Source of the DNA: Tenebrio molitor
Lineage: Eukaryota; Arthropoda; Insecta; Coleoptera; Tenebrionidae
Reading direction: 5' to 3'
Assembly (NCBI RefSeq): GCF_963966145.1
Contig: NC_091054.1
Coordinates: 19,778,001-19,842,000, forward strand
DNA length: 64,000 nucleotides
A model generated the notes under the pieces. That model saw nothing but the letters and a program-made list of their open reading frames with translations. It ran no database searches and was not told where the DNA came from. Position 1 is the stretch's first letter, and each line of letters starts with the position of its first letter. The position numbers and the translations under genes are program-made. Positions 36,472 through 46,447 of the stretch are shown one piece after another.

Positions 36472-36913
36472 AAGTAACGCTTAAGGTATAAGATTATATG
36501 GCAGCACTAAAATTATCCCAATAATGGAAACCAATATTGGCGTTGAGATGGTTGTCTCGGCTCGTGCAGCTGCATCCCTTTTCCTTCGTTCAGGGCAGGG
36601 ATTAAAAATTTGTGATAGAACATGTTTTTGATGTTTATTGTAAATTTTGTGATTGTAACGAAATTCCCTTTAGTACTTTGTGTCTTGAAAACAGTAAAGA
36701 TGATTTGTAATAGTATTGTATATTTAATAAATAAATATAATTTTATCGGTACGCATTTGTTTTGAGGCCGGCTCTGGAATTCACAACAGAGAATTGCTTG
36801 AAGCATGATTTATGGTTGGGCTGACCGCCTATTGCAATTGCGACAAAAGGGACGTTTATCTCCGGTCAAATACTTTTAAAGGGCCATATAATCTTATACC
36901 TTAAGCGTTACTT
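36472..36913. mobile_element. TA-flanked MITE inserted in MULE copy 1, 442 bp
   Basis: Perfect 31-bp terminal inverted repeats (left AAGTAACGCTTAAGGTATAA...), TA duplicated at 36470-36471 and 36914-36915. Comparing with copy 2 the undisturbed target reads GAGGTAAATTTGATAATG, which proves both boundaries. The minus frame 36513-36806 (97 codons) shows no domain. Confidence 0.85.
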
Positions 36914-37015
36914 TAAATTTGATAATGACCGATTTTGAGAAAGCTGTAATTAACGCGTGCCAACTACTTTTCCCCAAAGCTATCAAACAGGGATGCAACT
37001 TTCATTATCGCCAAT
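36914..37015 (+). pseudogene. MULE transposase fragment after the MITE
   Basis: Reads NLIMTDFEKAVINACQLLFP then KAIKQGCNFHYRQ, the second catalytic-Asp block (TDFEKA) and the C-x-FH zinc-like motif of MULE transposases. It is cut at CCAAT by the next insertion and resumes at 39396. Confidence 0.75.
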
Positions 37016-39395
37016 AAATACATTGGCGTGTCACGTCAATTGGACGCCGAAAACAGGACGCGCGAAAACTGGTCGCCGCAACCTGGACGCGCGACAATTG
37101 GACGCATGCGACAGTTGGACGCGTGCGACAATTGGACGGTGGACGCATGCGGCATGCTTTGAAATTATTTCACACTATTTGAAGTAATTAACTTCATAAA
37201 TTCCTTATTAAGGGTATCAATAATATTAGGTATGTTACAGCTTTTAGGAAACATTCTCTTTTTCTTTAGAATTTTATAATACTTGTTAGGGATGTAATAT
37301 TTACCTATCTAACCCTTCCGTCCAGAGTAGGTATTATTCTTATCAGTGGGGTGGTTCCTTTCTTAAGAAACAATTAGGGAAATAAGAAAACAGTTGCCGG
37401 TAAGATTATTTAAGCCGGTGCTCAAATACTACAAAATTACAGGTTTTCGGCTTTCGGTACTTTGTAAATATTTCGGTTTATTACTTAAATTTACTTATTA
37501 TTCTATTTTATTTCATTTCTTTTGTTGACGGGTGTGAACATTTTTAATATGTAATAGCACAATTAATTTTTTGTTTCACTTTATTTTCTATATAAAAAGA
37601 GCTTATATTAATAACATAATTACATAAACATTTTTGTTTTATAATACAAAAATTTCCGATAATATTGCGGAATCTGGAAAAGTGCCCCGAATGCTTGCAG
37701 CGTTTCCACGTTGCAAGGGAAATCCTCTCGAAAAGGAATTTCTTTGATTTTGAATCGCCTGATTCCGCGATAAGTCGGTTTCCGATGACATTAATGAAAT
37801 CGATGGCTTCTTTGCACCAAGGGCCTAAGGTTTCAAATGCTAATCCTTTAAACACGTAGTTTGACGAAATGATTGAACTATATTTGCTATGTTTGCGTTT
37901 GCAAGCCATTTCAGCGGCACAACCTGAGACTTCAGATGATTTCAATACGTAACTGTCTGCAAGTGTATCTACAACAGTAACGTCCCAAACCAAAGGTTGA
38001 CCTTTAATCCAAGGTACTAAAGTCATCCCATCTGGGCGTTTTCCGTCATCCCGAGACAGTCCGTTTGGTTCTAAAGTTGAATTCACATGAATTGAAGTTA
38101 AAGACCGGTTGATAATGGAATTAATTTCAGTGTGTCTTGAAAATCTACCACTGCTTTTGAAACAACTTAGACCGTGGGCGCCAATTTCGTCAACTTTCGC
38201 ATTGCATTTGCAAATATGAGGTGTACAAAGATTACAACCCAATCTTAAACCAATACAAACTTGGAAGGAAGTGTTATCTAAAAGAGTACCAATATTAGGA
38301 GAAGGTATTGCATGTAACCAAGATCCTGATTCTCTGCATTGCAAAGCTTTAAAACGAGCCAAGTCTCTAGGTGAATTAAAGATTAAGTCATTGGCAATTA
38401 TTCCTTTGATATTAATATTATCCCAATTCTTCTGAAATTGTGGAATTGTTGGTATTTCGTTCTCATTTGCTACACCCCAGACTGCTAAAGCTTCATCATA
38501 ATGGTGAATATTAAGCTCATTATCCTTTGAGTTTAGTAATAAAGAAACAAGCTTTTTAACCCCATTAATTGAAGATAGGAAAGCAGGGAGGCAAATATCG
38601 GAAGTGCGACGAATTCCCAGACCACCAAATCTAATCGGTAAAGTGGACTGACGCCATTGTAAATCAGTTAAACGTAAATTAAGTATTCTCTCTAAACAAG
38701 ACTTTAAAGAAGAATCAATTGAATTAACATAATTAGAAAATTTCCAAAATGGAGTTGTTCTTAATAAAAAATTAAATTTTGGTATGAAAAGACAGTTTTT
38801 GATTAAAGTATAAGCCACGTGTCTGTTAAGGAGTTCAGCTTTGTTTAAAAGATTTTCAACTGTAATTATAGTTTTTTCGACGGTGTTTTTGAAACCTTGG
38901 TCAAAGATTGGAGAGCCTAAAAGAGATAAACTTTCTCGGTCACAGATTTTAATGCCTGGTGCTAAATTTTGAAATTCCTTTATGACTTTTAAATCTGTGT
39001 CTTCAGAACAGCAAAAGATCTCGCAATTGTTAAAGTTTAATTCAAGGCCAATTTCCTGAGATAAATTTATAACTTTCTTAAAGTCGGATAAAACTACTTC
39101 TGGGTAATCAGCTAAGGTTCCATCATCTAAATACCATATATTCATTTGAGAATCCAAAGATAAAATAATTGGTTGAATGGCAAGACTAAAAATCATGGGA
39201 CCGCAGGGATCTCCTTGCTGGGCTCCACAGATATAATAATTTTTAATTAATTATTATAATTATTACATATTATAATAATTCTCTCGAGTCCAATTTTCGT
39301 CGCGTCCAATTGTCGCATGCGTCCAATTGTCGCGCGTCCAGGTTGCGGCGTCCAGTTTTCGCGCGACTAGTTTACCGCGTCCAGTTGACGTAGAT
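37016..39395. mobile_element. Element with GGACGCG-rich inverted arms, 2.4 kb
   Basis: Arms at 37031-37150 and 39285-39390 are inverted copies built from degenerate tandem 15-17-bp units such as GGACGCGCGACAATT and GGACGCATGCGACAGTT. The flanking 5 bp CCAAT occurs on both sides (37011-37015, 39396-39400) and fits a target duplication, supported by the uninterrupted reading in copy 2. Odd: the element's left tip AAATACATTGG is the reverse complement of the target CCAATGTATTT. The inner part holds the RLE retroelement copy C, probably a later insertion. Superfamily not assigned. Confidence 0.65.
37605..39240 (-). pseudogene. Reverse transcriptase with restriction-like endonuclease, 5'-truncated (copy C)
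   Basis: One long minus frame (ATG at 39196, open upstream to about 39240) starts within the reverse transcriptase at AQQGDPCGPMIFSLAIQP, continues to WYLDDGTLAD (YxDD catalytic pair), a thumb, FGGLGIRRTS, the Cys/His cluster CNLCTPHICKC...HGLSC, and RPDGMTLVPWIKGQPLVWDV (endonuclease RPD...D). Order RT-CCHC-RLE is that of the R2/NeSL group. The upstream RT motifs are missing, so it is 5'-truncated. Near the C terminus a 4-bp deletion relative to copy A (after SLA) shifts the frame, so the listed tail TWKRCKHSGHFSRF is out of frame. The 3' end equals that of copies A and B. Confidence 0.75.
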
Positions 39396-39990
39396 CCAAT
39401 GTATTTATCGATGCATCCAACTACAGTTGGAATGAAAACACAATATGATTCTGACCCAGATTTTCAACATAAAATTAGGCTACTCATCGCCCTAGCTCTT
39501 GTTATTGTTGAATATGTCACGAATGCCTTCGACATCCTAGATATTAGATAACGAAGATTTGTGTTAGTGTTATACTGACATTAAACCTCTAATAGAGTAT
39601 TTCGAGCAAACGTGGATAGGAAAGATGGAAAGAAAAGAAAGACGGCCGCCAATGTATGAGCATTCCTAATGGAATTTTTATGAACGAACCATCCATGGAC
39701 AAACAACGTGGTTGAGGGATGGCACAGCAGCATGGGAAAACAGTTTCAAGTTTCAAGCAAAACAACCATCTCTTTGGGCCTTTATTGTTAAGGAGCAAAG
39801 CTTGCAAGAGATGAAGATTAATCAAGAGCTTGCAGGATATAATGAGCAAAATAATAATAAAAAGAAGTACAAGAATAAAATGCAAGACTTATAGAACGTT
39901 TTGCGGATAATTTCGAAGATTCGGCTCAATATGCAGGGTGTTTGGGGGTATATAAAGAAATAGACAAAATAAAACTTTTATTCTAGTAAC
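39396..39990 (+). pseudogene. MULE transposase C-terminal part, copy 1
   Basis: Resumes with YRCIQ, then frameshifted QYDSDPDFQHKIRLLIALAL, EYFEQTWIGKMERKERRPPM, GQTTWLRDGTAAWENSFKFQ and KQPSLWAFIVKEQSLQEMKI. TWIG, the RPPMY block and W-HN-F-like segments are the C-terminal signature of MULE transposases; after a last frameshift ERFADNFEDSAQYAGCLGVY closes the protein near 39990. In-frame stops at several places make it nonfunctional. Confidence 0.7.
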
Positions 39991-40847
39991 ATTGTTTAGT
40001 ATGTGTTATAATTTTCTAGTAATTATTTTTTCAATTTGAAGAACTACTGTGTGAGATCCACCGGATTTCTAAATTATAAAGGCGGCAGCTAAGGCATTTT
40101 CCTTTACAAATCTTTATTAGCTTGGTATTAATAATTACAGATACGAACAGTGGCTCTCAAATAGTGGAAACAGAGTTTAGTCAGTTTAGTTCAGCATAAT
40201 AAAAAAGCAAATTGAAAAAAATGTCACTAAAAAAAATTGTTCATTTAACCTTGCTGTGCATGTCAGAAAAGTTTGTTACCTTAAACACCAAACACCCTGT
40301 ATATTTAATTATTTGGAGCAAGTTGCTTATAATACAGTGAGCGGCAAAAGTATAGAATAAATTCATTAAAAATTAAACAAATTTTTTTTCAAAAAAAAAT
40401 CTTTGGACAGGTCAATTTTAATAAAAATTCATATTTTAATAGAAAATAAAATTCCAAGAAGCAGTCATTTCTTTTTCGAGTTATGACGTCATCGATAGTT
40501 TTTTAAATGGAAACCCCCTATTTTTTTTTCTTGATTTTCATAGCCCTTTTAATTGTCTAAACGCCAATATAAAAATTTTGTTACTTTACATAAGGAAATT
40601 TTTGAGAAAAAAAAATAAAGTTGGAAAAAATAAATTTTTTAACGAACAAAAACAAGTCAAAAACTGTGTTAGTAAGTACTTAAAATTATGGAATTAAATG
40701 TTCGAATTGCCATCCCCCAGCTTATTGACAATAAGCAAGTTTATGAAGAAATTATCCCACCATCTAATCAAAATTAAAATTTCTATACGTTGTGTTTCTG
40801 TTAAATGAGTCATTTTCGAAAACATTTTGTAAAACAAATAACACATA

Positions 40848-41356
40848 CTATGCCGGCCAAAAAATTTTAACCGTCATTTTCTGTCATTTCAAAAATAAAA
40901 ATTGTTTTGGGTGATAAATTTCAAAACTCGAAATTATTTTGGCATTTTCTGTACACAGAACGTTTACCTCACGGTATCTATGTACGACTGCTCTAATTTT
41001 GTTCATTCATGTCGGATTTTTGGAATATCTGAGCTTTAAACAGTTTAAATTGATTGGCAGAATAACAATATGCGTGTTAAAATGACAAGAATCGAAAGTC
41101 GGGTTACGGGTCCTAAAGGTTTATTTACACTTTAAGGCTGTATGACACGATGCTAAATTTTGTAGAAAATTTGTTAGAAAATGAGAGAGGACCAACAGGA
41201 TCTGACAAAGACAGACTATGATCCTGATCGGTCATTGGTCCTGATCGAGGGTCTCTCTCATTTTCTAACAAATTTTCTACAAAATTTAGCATCGTGTCAA
41301 ACAAGCTTTACGTGAATGTCAAGATAGTGACGGCTAAAACTTTTTGGCCGCCATAG
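40848..41356. mobile_element. TA-flanked MITE nested in the foldback element
   Basis: Ends CTATGCCGGCCAAAAAATTT / AAACTTTTTGGCCGCCATAG with a few mismatches, TA at 40846-40847 and 41357-41358. It contains a further element at about 41133-41310. Confidence 0.7.
41133..41310. mobile_element. Innermost MITE (third nesting level)
   Basis: Long inverted arms: GATGCTAAATTTTGTAGAAA followed by ATTTGTTAGAAAATGAGAGAG on the left pairs with CTCTCTCATTTTCTAACAAA...ATTTAGCATCGTGTCA on the right. The tips (TTTAAGGCTGTATGACAC / GTGTCAAACAAGCTTTA) are imperfect. The centre repeats GGACCAACAGGATC / GATCGGTCATTGGTCC. Confidence 0.7.
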
Positions 41357-41806
41357 TACGAATGAAATTGACAGTAACATTTAACTGTTTGATTTACCTA
41401 CTTGGTTTTTTGACTTGTTTTTGTTCGTTATAAAATTTATTTTTTCCAACTTTATTATTTTTTTTTCTCAAAAATTTCCTTATGTAAGATAACAACATTT
41501 TTATACTGTCATTTAGACAATTAAAACGGCTATCAGAATCAAGAAAAAAAATAGGGGTTTACATTTAAAAAAAGTATCGATAACGTCATCACTCGAAAAC
41601 AAATGACTGCTTGGAATTTTCTTTGATACTAAAGATTTTTTTGAAAAAACTTTTGTTTAATTTTTATAAATACATATTAACATACCTAGCGATGTTATGA
41701 CTATCATAACATCCGTGGTTTGTTCAAAAGTTTACCGGTTTCAGAATAATAATTAGAGAGAATTTAAAACAATTAAATCCAAAAACTCGTTTTAAAATAG
41801 ATTTAA

Positions 41807-41970
41807 GGCCCGGTTGTATAAAGCGATGTCAAGTTCTTGTTAAAGTTAACATAATGTCAAGCGATCTGATTGGGGGATATTTAAATTTGGATTTGAATCA
41901 GCCAATCAAATGGGTGGATTTCCGACTTGACGCGTTGTTAGCTGTTAACTAAGCTTTCTACAACCGAGCC
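41807..41970. mobile_element. PIF/Harbinger-type MITE, 164 bp
   Basis: Ends GGCCCGGTTGTATAAAGC / GCTTTCTACAACCGAGCC; left flank TAA, right flank TGA (probably a mutated TAA duplication). Related in its tip to 25657-25793. Confidence 0.7.
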
Positions 41971-42557
41971 TGAGTTGATCGCCTTTGCATGATATGTTCA
42001 GATGTCATAGTTACATTTGGTTGTTTATACAAACAGACATTTCGCAATATGAGTTTGAATGATAGTGTTTTACCGGAAAACATCTTAAATGAAGCAGAAC
42101 AAACTTTAAATAGTTACAGCTTGAGCAGAATAGCTTGGCGAGTGAGATGCGCACAAGAGGAAACGAGCGAGTCTCTGTAAGACAAGGATATGGCTATGGT
42201 TGTAGGTACGGTACACTCAACAAAGCAAATCTGCTCAAAACAGCCCGGACATGCTGTTCACTTGAAGCTTGAAGCTGATTTTCGCCCGTTTGTACACGAT
42301 CTAAACACTTCGAGACCCAACAGACAAATGCGCTCCGCTAGTGGGAGAGATTTCAGTATTTCAGTCCACTGCGTCACTAGCCAAGCTGTTCTGGTCGACC
42401 TGTAGCTTAATACCGGAAAAATCAAAAGACAGGTACTTAAGTATCTGAAATCATAGAGACATTCAAACAACGGCAGGATCTAAATAAGGTTACAACTGTA
42501 AATGAAAGTGATGCTAGCGTATTTCCATGAACTGGTAAGTGCTCATAGTGTTATGGG
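41971..42557. other. Intergenic sequence between MITEs
   Basis: Short frames at 41989-42180 and 42190-42405 show no recognised domain. Nothing else seen. Confidence 0.35.
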
Positions 42558-42911
42558 TCTGTCACAATAGTGTTAATGTTAGTGGTAATGTTATAATGTT
42601 AATGGAGACGGCAATGGTGATGTTAGTAGTCCAGTGTTCACAATAATGTTAACGGAATGTTTTTCTTACAGCTGTCAACGTGGTGTGAACTGTCACTGCG
42701 TCTGCGCGTGCGTGAAATTCTCGATGGTGATTGGTAGATGTTAACGAAGATGTTAAAGAACCAGACATTTTCTGGATCTCTTAACATCGTTTCTAACATT
42801 AACATCACCATCACCATTATTGTGAACGGTTGAACGTTTCACCAATGTTCTGAAGATTAACATTCTGGCTAACACTAACATTAACATTACCATTAACACT
42901 ATTGTGACAGA
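42558..42911. mobile_element. MITE with AATGTTAATG repeats, 354 bp
   Basis: Ends TCTGTCACAATAGTGTTAAT / ATTAACACTATTGTGACAGA, with arms made of degenerate AATGTTA/TAACATT units. A second inner pair (TTCACAATAATGTTAACG / CACCATTATTGTGAACGG) suggests a palindrome within a palindrome. Confidence 0.65.
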
Positions 42912-43084
42912 TACCTACATTAGTTCCGTAACGTATTTATCTTTTTGTTTACAGAGCCAAAGAAATATAGCCCCGCATCCCTCATCATTACGGACGTACT
43001 GGTACTACCCGAATACCCGAATACCCGATGCCCGATGCTCCGAAGTGCAGTTCATTTTTACTATGGCAGAGTTCCGTCTATTTA

Positions 43085-43207
43085 AGTAATTATTGTTGTT
43101 TTTAGTTCGGTCTGTTTGAATTAATTATGAATAAAGTTAGATATTGTCTTCATTTGTTGATTGTTGTTGACATGTCACCATGAAAATATTACCCTACAGC
43201 ATAACTG
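43085..43207 (-). repeat. Third copy of the MULE terminal unit
   Basis: Matches 35085-35207 (here reverse-complemented) and joins copy 2 exactly where its transposase sequence stops (after ATGAGCATTCCT on the minus strand). It is therefore a direct, not inverted, repeat of copy 2's own 5' end. Confidence 0.6.
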
Positions 43208-43574
43208 TACTAGTAGTAAGGAATGCTCATACATTGGCGGCCGTCTTTCTTTTCTTTCCATCTTTCCTATCCACGTTTGCTCGAAATACTCTATTGGAGG
43301 TTTAATGTCAGTATAACACTAACACAAATCTTCGTTATCTAATATCTAGGATGTCGAAGGCATTCGTGACATATTCAACAAGAACAAGAGCTAGGGCGAT
43401 GACTAGCCTAATTTTATGTTGAAAATCTGGGTCAGAATCATATTGTGTTTTCATTACAACTAGTTGGATGCATCGATAAATACATTGGCGATAATGAAAG
43501 TTGCATTCCTGTTTGATAGCTTTGGGGAAAAGTAGTTGGCACGCGTTAATTACAGCTTTCTCAAAATCGGTCAT
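43208..43574 (-). pseudogene. MULE transposase C-terminal part, copy 2
   Basis: The frame 43335-43574 encodes MTDFEKAVINACQLLFPKAI, CNFHYRQCIYRCIQ and QYDSDPDFQHKIRL without the insertion found in copy 1. It ends DILDIR-stop; the TWIGKMERKERRPPMY block follows in another frame. It differs from copy 1 by a few substitutions (Glu for Gly before CNFHY). Confidence 0.7.
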
Positions 43575-43583
43575 TATTTAATT

Positions 43584-43608
43584 TAATAATAATAATAATA
43601 ATAATAAT
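43584..43608 (-). repeat. (TTA)n / (TAA)n microsatellite tail of the LINE
   Basis: About eight TAA units on the plus strand directly at the 3' end of the LINE. LINEs of the I, CR1 and L2 groups end in short microsatellites rather than poly(A). Confidence 0.8.
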
Positions 43609-43684
43609 TTTTATTCAGAAAATACCCATAAATACACAGGTTTAACTTCGTCCATAAAAATACTAATTTTTGTTAACTACATAC

Positions 43685-46447
43685 TTATAAAGTTAAATGT
43701 TTACTAATGCTAAAAAATTCATTGTAATTATATAATGGGTTGTTTATTAGAAAATTTTTAACAATCGCTAAAAATACTTTGGTTGGCTGCTCTCTTACTG
43801 TTCTTTCGATGGCGTTATAAAATTTAGGTGATAGATACTCAAAGTGCTTTATGGATTTTGTAAGTCTGTGACATGGTAAGTATAAGTTTGTTTTGTGACG
43901 GGTATCATGCTGATGAACATCCTGTGCCCTATCAACAGACGACCTTTTTTGCACTACATATTCTGGACACCTATACACGTACAAGGAAGACAGAGAGAGT
44001 ATCTTCAGTTGTATGAACAGCGGTTTGCAGGAATCCCTTTTCTTTGCCCTGGCTAGTAACCGGATGACTTTCTTTTGGAGTCGAAAAAGTCGTTGACACC
44101 GACTACTATGTCCCCACAGAATGATACCGTAGTTCATGATTGACTGAAAGTGAGCGTAATACACACACTTTAAAGTTTCATTTGACACGATTTGATTGAA
44201 ACTTCTGAATAAATATATTTGTCTGGAGAGCTTATTTGCAACTTCACTTATGTGTTCATTCCATGTTAATTTTGAATCTATGACGACGCCCAGAAACTTT
44301 TCATGATTAGTCGCATCGTTGCATGTGAAAGATTTCAACGTGAAATGTAGTTGTGCAGTTTTTTCTTCATTTAATGTCATTTTATTCATTAAGAACCACT
44401 GTTTTGCTTCACTGTAACTTTGCTGAGATTGAGTCTCTACAGCGGCAGGATTGGAATTTACAGATACCAAGGTGGTATCATCTGCATAAAGATATGGAGT
44501 TGCTGTTGTTATGTTTGATTCAAAGTCGTTTGCATAGATGATGAATAGTAGAGGACCCAGTATTGACCCCTGTGGAACTCCGATATTAAGCATAACACTG
44601 CCAGAGGTCTGGGAGTTATAGAATACTTCTTGTGAGCGGTCATGTAGGTAATTACTGATGAGCTGTAAAGCTTGACTTCTTACACCGTAATGTTGAAGTT
44701 TCTCTAAAAGTATTTCATGATTTATGCAATCGAATGCTTTGGACAAATCTAGAAATGTAGCCGATAAAATGCTTCCATCTTCATATGTTTGTATTATCCT
44801 GTTGACTACTTCCAGTAGAGCTGTTATGGTGGATCTACTTTTTCTGTATCCATATTGTCTTTCCGAGAAGAAACCCTGTTTATCGAAATAATCTGTTAAT
44901 CTAATTTTAATTGCTAATTCGAAGATTTTTGACAATGCAGGTACAATTGCTATTGGCCTGTAGTTCTGCACTTCTTCCTGATTTCCTTTTTTGAAAATTG
45001 GCACGATTTTACTTTTCTTCAGTTGCTCGGGAAAATACCCTTCCTCAAAACACGAATTGATTATAATGTGTAATGGATAAGAGATGAAATCGATACTGAT
45101 CTTCAGAACCTTACTAGATATATCATAGATGTCTTTGGTATTAGAGTTTGCCAGTTGCAGTATTAAACTATGCACTTCTTGTGGAGTGGTTGGTCTTAGG
45201 AAAAAAGAATTTTTATTTGATGTTATAAATTTCTTTAGATATGTCATTGGAGAGTTGTCATTTTCATCCGAGAATCTTTCAGCTATGTGCTTAACTGACT
45301 CGCCAAAAAATTGTTGAAAACTATCTGCTGTCAAATGCGGCACAGTTTCATGGTAGTTTACTGCATTTAAGCTTTTAACTATTTTCCATATCGTTGAAGA
45401 TTTGTTGTTAGACTTTTCTATTAAATTGCTGTAGTAGTTTTTCTTTGCCTGGTTGATGCTTGCTTTATATGCAATCCTGAGTTTGTTATACAGATTTTTA
45501 GTTTGTGGCGAACCTGTACATTTTCTAACGACATCTAACGCTTCAAGTACGTTTCGTTTTCTTTCAAGTTCTTTACCAAACCACAATTGATTTTCAGTAT
45601 TATTATTAATTTTTTGCCGCTTTTTAGGGAAACATTGGTAGAAAATTTTTAGAAAATTTTCGAAAAACCACTCAAATTTTTCTTTGGCTGTATACAGACT
45701 ATTCACAAACTCCCAGTCCACCCTATCGAGGTTTTCGCAGAAATTTTTAATGTTATTGATTGTCATTTGTCTTGTCCAAGTTACACTATCCACTTTGATT
45801 TTTTCAATGTATTGCATGTCGAGAAAAATCGCATAGTGATCGGAAAGATGAGGATCTAAGACATCTACGTCCACTTTGTTATAAATGCTGGTGATTATGT
45901 TGTCTATGCATGATGAAGATGTCGAACATACTCGCGTATTGTCCTTGACATTGAGATGTAAAGCATAACTATTAAGTAAGTCTATGAAGGAATTCTTCTT
46001 TGCGTTGTCTTTGTTGATGTCAATATTGAAATCGCCCGTAATGATAACATTTTTATTTTTATTTTTAGCCAATAGTTCGCACACCGCGGTGAAAATTGTT
46101 ATGAAGTCTTCGAAATTTCCAAGAGGGGATCTATATAGGGTAACAATTATCCACGATGGAATTTCAATAGCACATAGTTCACAGTCTACTTCTTTTGATA
46201 ATTTGTTAATGTCTTGTCTTGGTACAGATTTAATTCCTTTTTTTAAAAGGATTAATACACCACCATGTTTTGTATGAGGTCTACAGTAACTAGAGGCAAT
46301 AAAAAAATTGTCTATATGTGTATATGCGAGTTCATCGGGTTTTAGCCAATGTTCATTTACCGTAATAATATCAATATTATTGTTATCTCTAAGAAATAAA
46401 ATTAATTCGTTACATTTGTTTTTTAAGCATTGAATATTTATGTGCAT
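43685..46447 (-). CDS. LINE ORF2: apurinic endonuclease and reverse transcriptase, 920 residues
   Basis: The N-terminal APE-type endonuclease (residues about 1-220) shows NEHWLKPDE (catalytic Glu), LYRSP, GDFNID (Asp, Asn) and LSDHYAI (Ser-Asp-His). The reverse transcriptase (about 455-720) shows KIVPIFKKGNQEEVQNYRPI, FLDLSKAFDCINHEILL, GVPQGSILGPLLFIIYANDF and YLYADDTTLV, the YxDD catalytic site. The thumb region has VYYAHFQSIMNYGIILWGHS and LQKKVIRLLA. The frame is uninterrupted, all catalytic residues visible are present, and it starts on the A of the ORF1 stop (TAATG), so translation likely depends on termination-reinitiation. The C terminus ends naturally about 90 bp before the microsatellite tail. 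Confidence 0.92.
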   Translation of the reverse strand: MHINIQCLKNKCNELILFLRDNNNIDIITVNEHWLKPDELAYTHIDNFFIASSYCRPHTKHGGVLILLKKGIKSVPRQDINKLSKEVDCELCAIEIPSWIIVTLYRSPLGNFEDFITIFTAVCELLAKNKNKNVIITGDFNIDINKDNAKKNSFIDLLNSYALHLNVKDNTRVCSTSSSCIDNIITSIYNKVDVDVLDPHLSDHYAIFLDMQYIEKIKVDSVTWTRQMTINNIKNFCENLDRVDWEFVNSLYTAKEKFEWFFENFLKIFYQCFPKKRQKINNNTENQLWFGKELERKRNVLEALDVVRKCTGSPQTKNLYNKLRIAYKASINQAKKNYYSNLIEKSNNKSSTIWKIVKSLNAVNYHETVPHLTADSFQQFFGESVKHIAERFSDENDNSPMTYLKKFITSNKNSFFLRPTTPQEVHSLILQLANSNTKDIYDISSKVLKISIDFISYPLHIIINSCFEEGYFPEQLKKSKIVPIFKKGNQEEVQNYRPIAIVPALSKIFELAIKIRLTDYFDKQGFFSERQYGYRKSRSTITALLEVVNRIIQTYEDGSILSATFLDLSKAFDCINHEILLEKLQHYGVRSQALQLISNYLHDRSQEVFYNSQTSGSVMLNIGVPQGSILGPLLFIIYANDFESNITTATPYLYADDTTLVSVNSNPAAVETQSQQSYSEAKQWFLMNKMTLNEEKTAQLHFTLKSFTCNDATNHEKFLGVVIDSKLTWNEHISEVANKLSRQIYLFRSFNQIVSNETLKCVYYAHFQSIMNYGIILWGHSSRCQRLFRLQKKVIRLLARAKKRDSCKPLFIQLKILSLSSLYVYRCPEYVVQKRSSVDRAQDVHQHDTRHKTNLYLPCHRLTKSIKHFEYLSPKFYNAIERTVREQPTKVFLAIVKNFLINNPLYNYNEFFSISKHLTL

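Larger units (their letters stand above)
35026..39990 (+). mobile_element. Mutator-like element (MULE), copy 1, with two nested insertions
   Basis: From CAGTATAGTAAGCCTTGG (35026) this copy runs through a terminal region, a minisatellite-like stretch, a FLYWCH exon and a MULE transposase remnant to about 39990. It is interrupted by a MITE (36472-36913) and a GGACGCG-arm element (37016-39395). Its first about 1.45 kb matches, nearly base for base, the reverse complement of 47501-48951 (copy 2). The 3' terminal inverted repeat could not be located, so the right boundary is uncertain. Confidence 0.75.
40335..41668. mobile_element. Foldback element, right tip missing, carrying two nested MITEs
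   Basis: Left end CAGTGAGCGGCAAAAGTATA after TA at 40333-40334. Arms 40350-40680 and 41398-41668 pair (for example TTTTTGACTTGTTTTTGTTC against the left arm at 40650-40675; TAGGGGTTTACATTT against AAATGGAAACCCCCTA). The last about 60 bp of the right arm are absent; a copy of that tip stands alone at about 50437-50461. Confidence 0.7.

Noticed and set aside
37031..37150. GGACGCG repeat array as a possible promoter or replication origin
   Set aside because: The inverted copy at 39285-39390 and the CCAAT flanks show it is a transposon arm.
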